Shown piece by piece: positions 17,701-24,487 of a stretch of 64,000 nt of DNA. Both the position numbers and the translations under genes were made by a program. The stretch's first letter is position 1. Each line of letters opens with the position of its first letter. The notes beneath the pieces are model-generated. The model made no database searches and was not told the DNA's origin. It saw nothing but the letters and a program-made list of their open reading frames with translations. This stretch comes from Lentzea kentuckyensis (lineage in GTDB: Bacteria; Actinomycetota; Actinomycetes; Mycobacteriales; Pseudonocardiaceae), in the NCBI RefSeq assembly GCF_002150765.1, contig NZ_MUYM01000075.1, positions 1 to 64,000 of the forward strand, in the 5' to 3' direction.

Positions 17701-18261
17701 GCCGGAAATCTGTTTTCGAGCCTCCGCGACGAGCGTGAGCTGGCCTTCCAGCACCACTCCGCGCGCGCCACCGGCGATCGCGGCGGCCGCCGTGTCGGGG
17801 CCGATCGAACCGGCCACCCAGACCGGCAGATCGGTCAACGCGAGCACCTGTTGGAGCAGCACGAACGCAGGCGAACCGCCCACCCGACCACCGGCTTCGG
17901 CACCTTTGGCGATCAACCCGGTGGCCCCGAACTCGATCGCCGCAACAGCCTCGGCCACCGAGGTGATCACCGCGAGAACCCGTCGTCCGCCCAGTTCAGC
18001 CGCATTCGGGGCATACCGGGCGAGATCCACTACGACCGTGTCGACCGCATCCGGAAGAGGGACTGTCAACGGCCCATGCAGCCGCACCCCGAACGCGCGC
18101 GAGTGGCGTGCGGCGACACGGCGGAGATCAGCGGCGGCATTCGGCCCGAGGTCGAGCACACCGAGCCCGCCCGCTCGTTCCGCCGCGACCACGAGGGCCG
18201 GGTTGGGGGTGCTGAACGGACTCAGGCACAACACCCGTTCTCGTTCCGACGGCATGTTCAC
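11740..18261 (-). CDS. Iterative synthase subunit A: NPD-NPD-KS-AT-ACP-ACP-KR (PUFA-synthase-like)
   Basis: About 2173 residues. Residues 1-560 hold two nitronate-monooxygenase/PfaD-type flavin domains. The first has GAEAGGRVGG, with the usual His replaced by Arg. The second keeps GSECGGHTGP and an AGGIHD FMN motif, so it could be the enoylreductase. Then come KS (about 620-1050, VDAACASSL), AT (about 1125-1420, GHSYGEL), two ACPs (Ser near 1583 and 1685, both DLSIDSIKR), and KR (about 1790-2170, TGGARGI, YSAAND). The order KS-AT-ACPn-KR and the DSIKR motif are those of PfaA-type PUFA synthases. A GTG at 18261 is chosen because GGTGAGGAA lies 9 bp upstream; the ATG at 18255 or GTG at 18270 are alternatives. 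It has all chemistry to build a reduced chain iteratively with subunit B. Confidence 0.9.
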   Translation of the reverse strand: MNMPSERERVLCLSPFSTPNPALVVAAERAGGLGVLDLGPNAAADLRRVAARHSRAFGVRLHGPLTVPLPDAVDTVVVDLARYAPNAAELGGRRVLAVITSVAEAVAAIEFGATGLIAKGAEAGGRVGGSPAFVLLQQVLALTDLPVWVAGSIGPDTAAAAIAGGARGVVLEGQLTLVAEARKQISGEIVNAVRLMDGADTVVNDGLRVHVRQNALEIGQEGAFAEFNRTSFGTVGGVVGAIQRGIQDNLTLAGEHRSIRAAGPFCDRVPGLRYPIAQGPMTRVSDQPAFAAAVAEGGALPFLALALMEGPAVRELLESTAAKLGDRPWGVGLLGFAPPELRARQMAAVLAVRPRYAIVAGGTPAQARELEDAGIEAFLHVPSPALLRRFLDEGARKFVFEGSECGGHTGPRSSFTLWQQQVDVLRGRKTDVADVTVLFAGGIHDARSAAMISALTAPIAARGAAVGVLVGTAYLFTEEAVTHGAIQPVFQQVAIECEDTALLETSPGHAVRCAQTSYVDTFEQARAELAGLPKQESWERLEQLNLGRLRLASRGLVRDDEGLKEVGEDEQRREGMFMIGQVATLRSDRTTIAQLHEDIVSGLLPETSSETVAREPLDVAIVGMAAIMPGARDVAEFWANVLAGTDSITEIPPDRWSPERYGSPFRWGGFIPRTAFDPLAYGIPPASLTSIEPAQLLALEVSAQALKDAGYATRVFDRERTSVIFGAEAGADLANAYTVRTALPALGIRDLDDHLPALTEDSFPGVLGNVIAGRVANRLDLGGANYTVDAACASSLAALDVACKELVGGTSDMVLCGAVDLHNSAHDYQMFASVKALSAKGRCATFDSAADGIALGEGVAAVVLKRLADAERDGDRVYAVIKGIGASSDGRSLGLTAPRPEGQQRALRRAYASAGLPVTSVGMVEAHGTGTVVGDRTELASLTEMFSGVEAGTCTIGSVKSQIGHTKCAAGLAGVIKAALAVHTGLRPGTLHVKQPNAFWDARTSPFSFGHRTWASRNRVAGVSAFGFGGTNFHTVLAGYTGADEPRHGLTRWPAELFLVRGDDQAAAQREAARLSALVDERTPLRSLAAACGDGMVQAAFVVSDHDGLRKALADVEAWQSSEVVRLRSGERPKIAFLYPGQGSQRPGMLLDLVTAFPRLQDFVDARYERVMYPPAALTPDDASRQRAEITDTRNAQPTLGIAGLMVTALLESVGVRPDLAGGHSYGELVALAAAGAFGPAELLSLSAARAEAMLAAVGEDPGTMAAVSAPLAAVEALLPADVVVANHNAPEQVVISGATAAVSNAVEVLRAAGLSVKSIPVAAAFHSPLMAGARDRFAASLAAVSLGETHFPVWSNVSAAPHTDVRDGLSAQLAGRVRFVDQIESMYAAGARIFVEAGPGGVLTSLVGKTLGDRPHQALRCDDHVTFLRTLAELAVAGVEVDAAPLFEDRAEPATVVPPRPGWYVDGGLVRDANGDALPGGLRPATEFPTLRVGSGLGRDEIIEKFLDGMRDAVSAQRDVLLSYLGNAPAAPAPMPVLEQAAPVPVAAAKPQEDVGTVVLRTISTRTGYPVEMLQPGLDLEADLSIDSIKRTEIVGELVAELGASGSVDELAQLKTIEGIVGWFGAAELASASTTNSRLVVLADAPGTPARDVRAVVLRTISTRTGYPVEMLQPGLDLEADLSIDSIKRAEIVGELAQELGATGAVEELAQLKTIDGIVGWFGAPVTPKTTGRLVRLVPQVVAAEPAAPVDLTGKTVLIIDDNGIGLELADLIERHAVRPRIEQVLPDDLGGIDVVVRLGARLPEAFSEVKACVTNGVNLLVVTTGGGTFGFDHTPDELPADIGLHGLIRTAALEYPDLVVRAVDVNSKESHRDIATALLAEIGPGPAVVGYQAGRRQVIEAVPAELANGSLDLDADSVVLLTGGARGITALVATELAERTGCHIELIGRTPIAAEDHRLSHATTEPELVKALFELGEKENVPAKARKVLAEREVRQTMERLRAKASSVRYHECDVTDTEAVAKILDDIKVRFGRIDGVVHGAGVLDDKLIEAKTQESFDRVWATKVNGAKAFDEGFLVLFGSVSGVFGNRGQADYSAANDALDRMARFWGVQRKVVAVDWGPWAGAGMAAGLADEYGRRGIPLIEPRQGVDALLNEIGNGADVQVVYRWEA
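13325..13371. repeat. Inverted repeat in the linker between the two ACP domains
   Basis: The 19-bp arms 13325-13343 and 13353-13371 (18/19 complementary) surround a 9-nt loop. The arm core GCGTCTGCAAGTAC recurs twice more at 24488-24644, so this is a copy of a dispersed palindromic element. It is translated as part of the Ala/Ser/Thr-rich linker between ACP1 and ACP2 and does not break the frame. Confidence 0.8.
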
Positions 18262-18270
18262 TGCGCTCAC

Positions 18271-18464
18271 TTCCTCACCCTGCAGGGGTGGGGAGAAAGG
18301 AATTCAGCTGGGTTCCTACTGGCCGGTAAAGTAGTGCGCGCTCACCGTACGCACAACCCGCGGGCGCCGTCGAGAGGGGTGGTGAAACTTTCTCACATGC
18401 GTAACCTGACGAATGGCCCCAGATGGCGGGGCGCATTACGCCAGTTCGCGGATGGTCAGGTGTG
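18271..18464 (-). promoter_or_regulatory. Presumed promoter region of the seven-gene synthase operon
   Basis: About 190 bp upstream of the synthase operon with no convincing gene. It holds the ribosome binding site of subunit A (GGTGAGGAA, 18271-18279 on the minus strand). It also holds a rough palindrome GTGAAACTTTCTCAC around 18380-18395 that could be an operator. No confident -35/-10 pair is visible. No dedicated regulator gene adjoins the operon. Confidence 0.4.
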
Positions 18465-18614
18465 CTATGGCCTCCGCCGCTGCCGGTGCGGGTCGAGCAA
18501 CGTCGTGATCAGCGGAATGCCGCGGCCCTCACCGCCGAGGACGCCCACGATCCACTGATGGACGAACCAGCGTGCGGCCGCAGGATGTTCAGCACGGCCA
18601 CCGGTGATCTTCAC
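18465..18614 (-). CDS. Short ORF, unknown (possible gene remnant)
   Basis: A 49-residue GTG-started frame whose start overlaps the stop of the SIR2-type remnant (GTGA). It begins VKITGGRAEHPAAARW and ends in a run of arginines. The middle, WIVGVLGGEGRGIPLITTLL, looks like a protein fold fragment rather than random frame. I recognise no family. It could be the tail of the damaged neighbouring gene or a genuine tiny protein. Confidence 0.3.
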   Translation of the reverse strand: MKITGGRAEHPAAARWFVHQWIVGVLGGEGRGIPLITTLLDPHRQRRRP

Positions 18615-19012
18615 GCCAGCACCTCCGTCACATCGGCCCTGACCGCCAGCGCGTCGAGGTCGGACGGCACCTCGGCGTCGTCCCGATTGATCCGCACCAG
18701 CCGCGCACCAGGCATGCCGCGCACCAACGACTCCACCGGCCAGCGGATCACCGACGGCGTGTTGAACCCGGCCCCGATCTCGACGACCAGCAGCCGGCCG
18801 TCGCCGCCCAGCCACTCCCGCAACCGCTGCCCGTCCGGCAGGTAGTGATCAGGGACGTACTCAGGTCCCTTGTGCACGTTGAGGAACACCGGGCCGCCGC
18901 ACCGCGGGCACGACGGAATCGCCGACACCTCACCGGACTCCACGTCGTAGGTCGCCAACGCCGCCTCGACGAGCACCCGGTCGGACTCGTCCAGCCATCG
19001 TTCGAATGTCAC
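18611..19012 (-). pseudogene. SIR2-family NAD-dependent deacetylase, internally shortened
   Basis: A 133-residue frame. It starts VTFERWLDESDRVLVEAA and moves at once into the zinc-ribbon half of a sirtuin-like protein: CPRCGGPVFLNVHKG, then VVEIGAGFNTPSVIRWP and LVRINRDDAEVP, the NAD-binding end. Sirtuins of this group run about 250-300 residues and have GAGxS and the catalytic His region between the opening WLD motif and the zinc site. Here about 120 residues are missing, and only one CxxC of the zinc site remains. It is most likely a deletion remnant, although a short functional variant cannot be excluded. In another frame, an unrecognised peptide ending FSDEDDDAYRELL stops on top of this start. 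Confidence 0.55.
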
Positions 19013-19134
19013 AGCAGCTCCCGGTAGGCGTCGTCGTCCTCGTCGCTGAACGTCGTGAACGCTGAGCGGGTGGAACGGTTCGTCCAGTGCGACCGCGTCC
19101 CGGTAGTCGCGCAACGGCAGTGCGGTGATCACGG

Positions 19135-19887
19135 TCAGAAGAGGCCGTTGGTGTGCGGCAGTTCGGCCGGGATCGGTGCGACCACGTCCCAGTGCTCGAC
19201 GATCTTGCCGTTCTCGACCCGGAACAGGTCCCAGTACGCCACCGGTTCGCCGAACTCGCCCTCGGACTGCAGCAGCACGAGATCTCCCTCGGCCACCACC
19301 TGGTGGATCGTCTTGTAGACGAGGTTCCTGCCCTGCCCTGCCCACTTCGCGGCGGCGGCACCGAACCCGGTGAGCCCGTCGGCCGCCTCGGGGTTGTGCT
19401 GCAGGTAGGTCTCGGTCGAGATGTAGTCGGTCAGCACGGAGTAGTCGGCGTCCTGGAGCACGCGCTGGGCGAACTCCCGGACGAGCGCGCGGGAGTGCTC
19501 GGTGTCGGCGTTCGCGGGCTCGGTCTGACCGTCCGTCTGGGACCGTCCACTGACAGTCTCGGTGACCACCGGCGTGAGTCCGTCCCAGTGCTCGGCGAGC
19601 TTGCCGTCCGCCACCCGGAACAGGTCGAACGCGACTAGCGGCTCCGGCCCGAAGCCGTGGTAGACGCCGTGCAGCGCAACGAGATCACCGTCGGCGATCA
19701 CGCGGGACAGCTCGTAGCGGAAGCCTTCCGGCAGGTTCGTGACGAGTCCGCGCAACGCCTCGGGGCCGTCCGCGGCGAGCGAGCTGTGCTGGCGGTAGTC
19801 CGGTGCGACCCAACGGTCCACAGCGGACGGATCCCGGTCGCCGAAGAGTTCACCGGTGGCCTTGAGCACGAGTTCCTTGTTGTCCAT
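19135..19887 (-). CDS. SnoaL-like protein with two NTF2-fold domains
   Basis: A 250-residue cytoplasmic protein made of two similar halves (about 1-115 and 130-250). Each carries the SnoaL-type pattern: LxxxxISTETYxQHNP or WVAPDYRQHSS, then GDLVxLHxVYHGFG or GDLVLLQSEGEF, then FDLFRVxxGKxxEHWD. Proteins of this kind bind or isomerise small molecules and are common stress-inducible enzymes. It need not be a polyketide cyclase. The gene starts 55 bp from, and is divergent to, an AraC-family regulator, the usual arrangement for a regulator and its target. Confidence 0.82.
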   Translation of the reverse strand: MDNKELVLKATGELFGDRDPSAVDRWVAPDYRQHSSLAADGPEALRGLVTNLPEGFRYELSRVIADGDLVALHGVYHGFGPEPLVAFDLFRVADGKLAEHWDGLTPVVTETVSGRSQTDGQTEPANADTEHSRALVREFAQRVLQDADYSVLTDYISTETYLQHNPEAADGLTGFGAAAAKWAGQGRNLVYKTIHQVVAEGDLVLLQSEGEFGEPVAYWDLFRVENGKIVEHWDVVAPIPAELPHTNGLF

Positions 19888-19942
19888 GGCTCCAAAGATG
19901 GCTGAGCGGCGCGCCGCGGACGAGGTAGGATCACGCCTCACC

Positions 19943-20782
19943 ATGGTCAAAAGTGGACAGCTCGCCAGCTTCGGCTTCAGCAACCCGGACCGCGGCGCGC
20001 TCGGTCTGGAGGTGGTCGACCTCGCCGTGCTGCGGCGCAGGCAGACCGCCGACACCCTCACGAAGGTGCACCGCACCGACTTCCACCAGCTGTTTCTGTT
20101 CACCGAGGGCCGTGCCACCACCATGGTCGACTTCGTGGACCACTCGTGCGAACCCGGCACGTTGTTGCATGCGAGCCCCGGCCGGGTACTCCGGTTGCCC
20201 GCCGGCGACGCGGAGGCGTTCATGGTGCTTTTCACCCCCGCGTTCCCGCCGCCGCTGGACGGCGTGCGCCCGTTGCTCAGCCCGTTCGCACCGGTGCGGC
20301 GAACCGTGCCCAAGGCGGAGCAGGCGGTCGTCACGCGTGCCGTGCAGGATCTCAAACAGGAGTACCGCCGCAACGTGCTGACGAACGAGCCGGTCGAGCT
20401 GCTCCGCCAGTTGCTCGGCACGTTGCTGCTGCGCGTCGCCCGGCTGCCTTCGGACACGGACCCCGCGCAGGTGGACGGCCGGTTCGGACGGTTCCAGCAG
20501 GAGCTGGAGCGCTCGTTCGCCGTGACGCGCAACGCCGCCGAGTACGCGGCCCGCATCGGTTACTCGTTGCGCAGCCTCAACCGCATCTGCCTCGCCGCGA
20601 CCGGTCAGTCGGCGAAGGCGTTGATCGACGCCAGGGTCGCGCTGGAGGCGAAACGGCTCCTCGTGCACACCGATCTGTCGTCGGCGGCGATCGGGCACCG
20701 GCTGGGGTTCAGCGAGGCCACCAACTTCACCAAGTTCTTCGCCCGCGAGACGGGCACGTCACCCGGCGCGTTCCGCCAGTAG
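19943..20782 (+). CDS. AraC-family transcriptional regulator
   Basis: A 279-residue regulator. It has an N-terminal cupin-like sensor (about 1-140, containing HQLFLFTEGRATTMV) and a C-terminal double helix-turn-helix (about 175-279) ending in the AraC signature SSAAIGHRLGFSEATNFTKFFARETGTSPGAFRQ. The ATG at 19943 is used because earlier in-frame starts run into the divergent SnoaL gene's leader. It probably controls that SnoaL-like gene across the 55-bp shared promoter. Its 3' end overlaps the convergent phosphotransferase gene by 24 bp. Confidence 0.9.
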   Translation: MVKSGQLASFGFSNPDRGALGLEVVDLAVLRRRQTADTLTKVHRTDFHQLFLFTEGRATTMVDFVDHSCEPGTLLHASPGRVLRLPAGDAEAFMVLFTPAFPPPLDGVRPLLSPFAPVRRTVPKAEQAVVTRAVQDLKQEYRRNVLTNEPVELLRQLLGTLLLRVARLPSDTDPAQVDGRFGRFQQELERSFAVTRNAAEYAARIGYSLRSLNRICLAATGQSAKALIDARVALEAKRLLVHTDLSSAAIGHRLGFSEATNFTKFFARETGTSPGAFRQ

Positions 20783-21613
20783 TTGGTCGAGCGCGTGGCG
20801 GCAGAAGCCGGCGACGAACGGGTTGGTGTCCGGCCGCGCCAGCGCGAGCACCGAGAGTTCGAGCGCCCAGCCCCGCGCACGGGCCCAGGTGGCGTCGTCG
20901 AACTCGGTGAGCTCACGCCGGAACAGCTTGCGGCCGCGTTCGTCGAGGAACAGCCACGCCGTCATGAGGTCTCCCGCCGGATCACCGGCGGCCACACAGC
21001 CCCAGTCGATCACGCCGGTCAGCTCGCCACCGGTGAACAGCAGGTTGCCCCTGTGGAGGTCGGCGTGCGCCCAGCGGAGCGGCTGGTCCCAGCGCGGTGC
21101 GCTGATCGCCTCGTCCCACAGGGCGGTGAGCCTCGGGTCGCCGCCGAGCCGGGCGATCGACCAGCGGACGCCGTCGTCGCTGATGGAGATGTCCTGGCGG
21201 CCGCGGTAGGTGGTCCACGGTTCGCCCGTGGCGTCGATCTTCTGCAGCGCCTGGACCACCTCGGCGAGGCGAGCGCCGGTGTCCGGGCCGACCGCGTCGA
21301 TCGTGGAGATGTCGCCGTCCAGCCACCGCACGATCGACCACTGGTACGGGTAGCGCTCGGTCGGTGTGCCCAGCTCCAGCGGTTCCGGCACCGCGACCGG
21401 GAGGTGCGGCGCGAGCCGGGGCAGGACGGCGAAGTCCAGCGCCGGCTGGTCCTTGGCCCAGTCGATGAGCGGCAGGCGGACCGCGAGCTCGTCGCCGAGG
21501 CGGTAGATCGCGTGGTCGGTGCCGCCGTGGTCGAGCTTCCTGAGCGGCAGGCCGTGCCGGCGCGGGAACTGCGTGCGGATCAGTTCGTCCACAAGGGACA
21601 CACCGATCTCCAC
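20759..21613 (-). CDS. APH-type phosphotransferase, downstream copy
   Basis: A 284-residue aminoglycoside-phosphotransferase-fold kinase. The catalytic loop is HADLHRGN, followed by the metal-binding GVIDWG. The N-lobe has VRLP and VPEP motifs. The GTG at 21613 overlaps the stop of the upstream paralog (TAGTG). The protein is strongly similar along its length to that paralog (shared VSLVDELIRTQFP and GNLLFTGGEL), so the pair is a tandem duplication. Such kinases phosphorylate antibiotics or small metabolites. No aminoglycoside pathway is present here, so resistance to a specific drug should not be assumed. Confidence 0.88.
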   Translation of the reverse strand: MEIGVSLVDELIRTQFPRRHGLPLRKLDHGGTDHAIYRLGDELAVRLPLIDWAKDQPALDFAVLPRLAPHLPVAVPEPLELGTPTERYPYQWSIVRWLDGDISTIDAVGPDTGARLAEVVQALQKIDATGEPWTTYRGRQDISISDDGVRWSIARLGGDPRLTALWDEAISAPRWDQPLRWAHADLHRGNLLFTGGELTGVIDWGCVAAGDPAGDLMTAWLFLDERGRKLFRRELTEFDDATWARARGWALELSVLALARPDTNPFVAGFCRHALDQLLAERAG

Positions 21614-22488
21614 TACCGCTCCCAGCCAGGGCACAGCTGGTCGAGCGTGTGGCGGCAGATGGCCGCGAATTCCGGGTTGGTGTCGCGGTAGTACGGCAGA
21701 CCGGCCACCGCGAGGTGCAGCGCCCAGCCACGGGCCCGTGCCCAGGCGGCGTCGTCGAACTGGCTCAGCTCGCGCCGGTGGAGCCGCCTGCCCGGTTCGT
21801 CGAGGAACAGCCAGGCCGCCATCAGGTCGCCCGCCGGATCGCCGACGCCCGCACAGCCCCAGTCGATCACGCCGCTCAGCTCGCCACCGGTGAACAGCAG
21901 GTTGCCTCCGTGCAGATCGGCGTGCAGCCAGCGGCCGGGCCGGTCCCAGCGCGGCGCGTCGAGCGCGTCCTGCCAGATCCCGAGGAGCCGGGGATCACCG
22001 CCGAGCACGGAGACCTGCTCGCGAACCTGGTCGTCGTACTTCCCCTGGTCGGCGTGCCCGCGATGAGGAACCCACCGCTCGTCGGTCACCTCGACGCCCT
22101 GCAGCGCGTGGACCAGCTCCGCCAGGCGGATCGCGGTGTCCGGGCGGACCGCGTCCACCGTCGCGGTCGTGCCGGTCAGCCAGCGCACGACCGACCACCG
22201 GCGGGGAAAGCCGCAGCCGGGTTCGCCGAGTCCGACCGGTTCCGGCGTGGCGACCGGGAGATGGCGGGCGAGCAGCGGCAGCACGGCCGCGTCGCGCTCG
22301 GCCTGGCCGTCCGACCAGCCCCGGTTGGGCAATCGGACCGCGAGGTCGTCGCCGAGGCGGTAGATCGCGTGGCTGGTGCCGGAGTGCTGGACGTGGGTGA
22401 TCGGCAGGCCGTGCCAGGCCGGGAACTGCGTGCGGATCAGTTCGTCCACAAGGGACACGTCCGTCGCGGTCACCTCTGCGCCCTGCAT
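21613..22488 (-). CDS. APH-type phosphotransferase, upstream copy
   Basis: A 291-residue paralog of the next gene, with the same catalytic HADLHGGN and GVIDWG motifs. The ATG at 22488 is preferred over the longer frame because GGGAG lies seven bases before it, and because the extra N-terminal residues would come from the acetyltransferase gene's 3' end. It sits five bases upstream of the GNAT stop, so it is transcribed with the GNAT and winged-helix genes. The substrate is unknown; antibiotic or sugar phosphorylation are both possible. Confidence 0.88.
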   Translation of the reverse strand: MQGAEVTATDVSLVDELIRTQFPAWHGLPITHVQHSGTSHAIYRLGDDLAVRLPNRGWSDGQAERDAAVLPLLARHLPVATPEPVGLGEPGCGFPRRWSVVRWLTGTTATVDAVRPDTAIRLAELVHALQGVEVTDERWVPHRGHADQGKYDDQVREQVSVLGGDPRLLGIWQDALDAPRWDRPGRWLHADLHGGNLLFTGGELSGVIDWGCAGVGDPAGDLMAAWLFLDEPGRRLHRRELSQFDDAAWARARGWALHLAVAGLPYYRDTNPEFAAICRHTLDQLCPGWER

Positions 22489-22492
22489 TCGA

Positions 22493-23020
22493 TCACTCCC
22501 CCGAAGCTCGATGTCCCGCATGCAACACCGAGCCTCCGGGTCGAGCAACTGCTTTAACGGTCCGCAGGGCCTTCTCGAACGGCAGCGGCCCGGCCGGCGG
22601 GACCGTCACGTCGAACAACGGCGTGAAGCCCGCCGCCAGGTAGAGCCCGCGCGCCTCGGGCTGACGTGGCCCGGTGGTCAGGTACAGGCGGCAGTAGCCG
22701 AGGCGCGCCGCCTCGTCCTCCAGGATCTCCAGCACCTTCCGCGCGAGGCCCTGGCGGCGGCACGACGAGTGGGTCCAGATCCGCTTCAGCTCGGCGGTCT
22801 CCTCGTCGTACCGCCGGAACGCGCCACCGGCCACAGCGGTTCCGTTGCGCAGCAACACCATCAGGCGCCCGTGCGGCGGGGTGAGCTCGTGGTGCGGGAA
22901 GCGTTCCATCCGCTGCCGCGCCGCGGGTCCGTACCTGCTCACGTACTCGTGCAGCAGTTCCGCCATCATCTCCGCGACCTCGGGAGCGTCCGGTCGCGTC
23001 CAGTGGACCTCTTCGGTCAT
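22493..23020 (-). CDS. GNAT-family N-acetyltransferase
   Basis: A 175-residue protein with the GNAT core: LKRIWTHSSCRRQGLARKVLE is the acetyl-CoA pyrophosphate loop (R/Q-x-x-G-x-G/A type), followed by YLTTGPRQPEARGLYLAAGF (motif B). It should transfer an acetyl group from acetyl-CoA to an amine of unknown identity in the cytoplasm. The ATG overlaps the winged-helix gene's stop by 4 bp. The C-terminus beyond about 155 is Gly/His-rich and poorly conserved in appearance. Confidence 0.88.
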   Translation of the reverse strand: MTEEVHWTRPDAPEVAEMMAELLHEYVSRYGPAARQRMERFPHHELTPPHGRLMVLLRNGTAVAGGAFRRYDEETAELKRIWTHSSCRRQGLARKVLEILEDEAARLGYCRLYLTTGPRQPEARGLYLAAGFTPLFDVTVPPAGPLPFEKALRTVKAVARPGGSVLHAGHRASGE

Positions 23021-23469
23021 CCGGCCCGTCGATCGGCGAGCTGGACGACGTTCGGCGTGCTCTCGACGCGCACCCGGCCGGACGAGGCCACCAGATAACC
23101 GACGCCGCGCACTGTCTGGATCACCTCCGCGGCGTCGCCGAGCTTCTGCCGCACCCGTCGTACGTGCACGTCGACCGTGCGCGCACCGCTGTAGTTGTCG
23201 GTGACGCCCCACACCGATGCCAGGAGATCGCGGCGGCGGTGCACGCGGTCGGGGTTCGAGCACAGGTGCGACAGCAGCTCGAACTCCAGCCTGGTGAGCT
23301 CCACGGGCACGTCCCGGAGCAGCACCTGCCGGGTGTGCGGCAGGATCCGGACGTCCACGTCGTCCACCACGGCCTCGGCTGCGGCCACCAGGCCCACGTC
23401 CTTCAACGCGCCGAGGAGCCGGAGCGCGGTTTCCTCGTCGTCGGTGTCGATGGTGATGCTGAACCGCAT
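23017..23469 (-). CDS. Winged-helix DNA-binding protein (OmpR/PhoB type) without receiver
   Basis: A 150-residue protein. Residues about 50-135 form a clear OmpR-type winged helix, with VELTRLEFELLSHLCSNPDRV, RTVDVHVRRVRQKLGD and IQTVRGVGYLV. The N-terminal 45 residues begin MRFSITIDTDDEETALRLL and are far too short for a phosphoacceptor receiver. Activity is therefore not controlled by classical two-component phosphorylation. It follows the ABC binding-protein gene by 11 bp and overlaps the GNAT gene, so it probably regulates this operon. Confidence 0.88.
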   Translation of the reverse strand: MRFSITIDTDDEETALRLLGALKDVGLVAAAEAVVDDVDVRILPHTRQVLLRDVPVELTRLEFELLSHLCSNPDRVHRRRDLLASVWGVTDNYSGARTVDVHVRRVRQKLGDAAEVIQTVRGVGYLVASSGRVRVESTPNVVQLADRRAG

Positions 23470-23480
23470 GACGGGCTCCC

Positions 23481-24413
23481 TCAGCTCTTCGGCAGGCCGA
23501 CGGGGTTGATCTCGGAGGTGGGCACGGCCTCGTCCGAGAGACCCCAGCGTTTGAGCACCTCGGCGTACTTGCCGTTCGCGATCAGCTGGTTCAACGCCTC
23601 CTGCACCGGCGCGACGAGCCCGTTGTCCTTCTTGGTGGTCACCGCGATCTTGCCCTGGACGGACGCGCCACCGGAGAAGGTGCCGATCACCTCGGTCTGC
23701 CCGGACGTCGCCGCGTGGTAGGCGGAGGTGGGGTTCGGGCCGAGGTAGGCCTCGATGCGTCCGGACTGCAGGGCCAGGTAGTAGTCCGAGGAGTTCTGGA
23801 AGTACTTGATGTCGGTGGCCTTCAGCCCGGCCGCCACGTTCTGCGCGCTCCAGTCGACCAGGATCTTCTCCTGGTTGGTGCCGGACGTCACGGCGATCAC
23901 CTTGCCCGCCACGTCCTTGGGCTCCTTCACCTTCCAGGTGCCGCCCTTCTTCGCCTCGAACGCCAGCGTGTCGAGGCGGTAGGTGGCGAAGTCGTACTTC
24001 TCCTTGCGCGCCTCGGTGACGGTGATGTTGGACAGGCCGACGTCGAAGGCGCCGCTGTCCAGGCCGACGAACAGGTTCTCCCAGGACGCGACTTCCAGCT
24101 TCGGCTTGAGGCCCAGCACGTCGGCGACCAGCGAGGCGATGTCGGTCTCGACGCCGATCACGGTCTTGTCGTCGGTGGCGTAGAACCGCAACGGTGGTGC
24201 GGTGCCGGCGGATCCGCCGATGGTCAGCTCGCCCTTAGTCCGGAACTTCTCCGGCACCTTCGCGGCGATCTTGTCGTCTTTCTGAGCCGTGACGCGGTTC
24301 TGCTGCGGGCTGAGGTTGACGTTCAGCGCGCCACCGCCGTCGGCCGGCTCGCTCTCGGCGGTTCCGCAGGCGGCGAGGACGAGGGCCAGCGCGGCGAGAA
24401 GTGGTTTGCGCAC
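23481..24413 (-). CDS. ABC transporter substrate-binding lipoprotein (amino acid type)
   Basis: A 310-residue extracellular lipoprotein. The signal peptide MRKPLLAALALVLAAC ends in a lipobox LAAC for lipid anchoring. The mature protein is a periplasmic-binding-protein type 2 fold of the polar amino acid/cystine family (VIGVETDIASLVADVLG, FDVGLSNITVTEARKEKYDFATY). The GTG start has AAGGAG six bases upstream. It is separated from its ATPase and permease genes by a palindrome-rich 282-bp gap, but the orientation and family match make one importer likely. The leader peptide and monooxygenases upstream suggest a sulfur-containing substrate such as cystine or an organosulfonate. Confidence 0.9.
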   Translation of the reverse strand: MRKPLLAALALVLAACGTAESEPADGGGALNVNLSPQQNRVTAQKDDKIAAKVPEKFRTKGELTIGGSAGTAPPLRFYATDDKTVIGVETDIASLVADVLGLKPKLEVASWENLFVGLDSGAFDVGLSNITVTEARKEKYDFATYRLDTLAFEAKKGGTWKVKEPKDVAGKVIAVTSGTNQEKILVDWSAQNVAAGLKATDIKYFQNSSDYYLALQSGRIEAYLGPNPTSAYHAATSGQTEVIGTFSGGASVQGKIAVTTKKDNGLVAPVQEALNQLIANGKYAEVLKRWGLSDEAVPTSEINPVGLPKS

Positions 24414-24487
24414 AACAATCTCCTTCTAAGCAGGCTGCCAGAAGTTGTGTCCATTACTCGCCTGACGGACGCCCGTTCGGCCTGATG

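Noticed and set aside
3407..18261. Reading the seven-gene operon as an enediyne cluster
   Set aside because: The ACP, DH and PPTase-like features resemble enediyne PKSs, but the domains are split over two proteins, NPD enoylreductases are fused on, and none of the enediyne accessory genes is present.
20759..22488. Calling the tandem APH-type genes aminoglycoside resistance genes
   Set aside because: Only the kinase fold is evident; specificity cannot be read from the sequence and no aminoglycoside genes are nearby.
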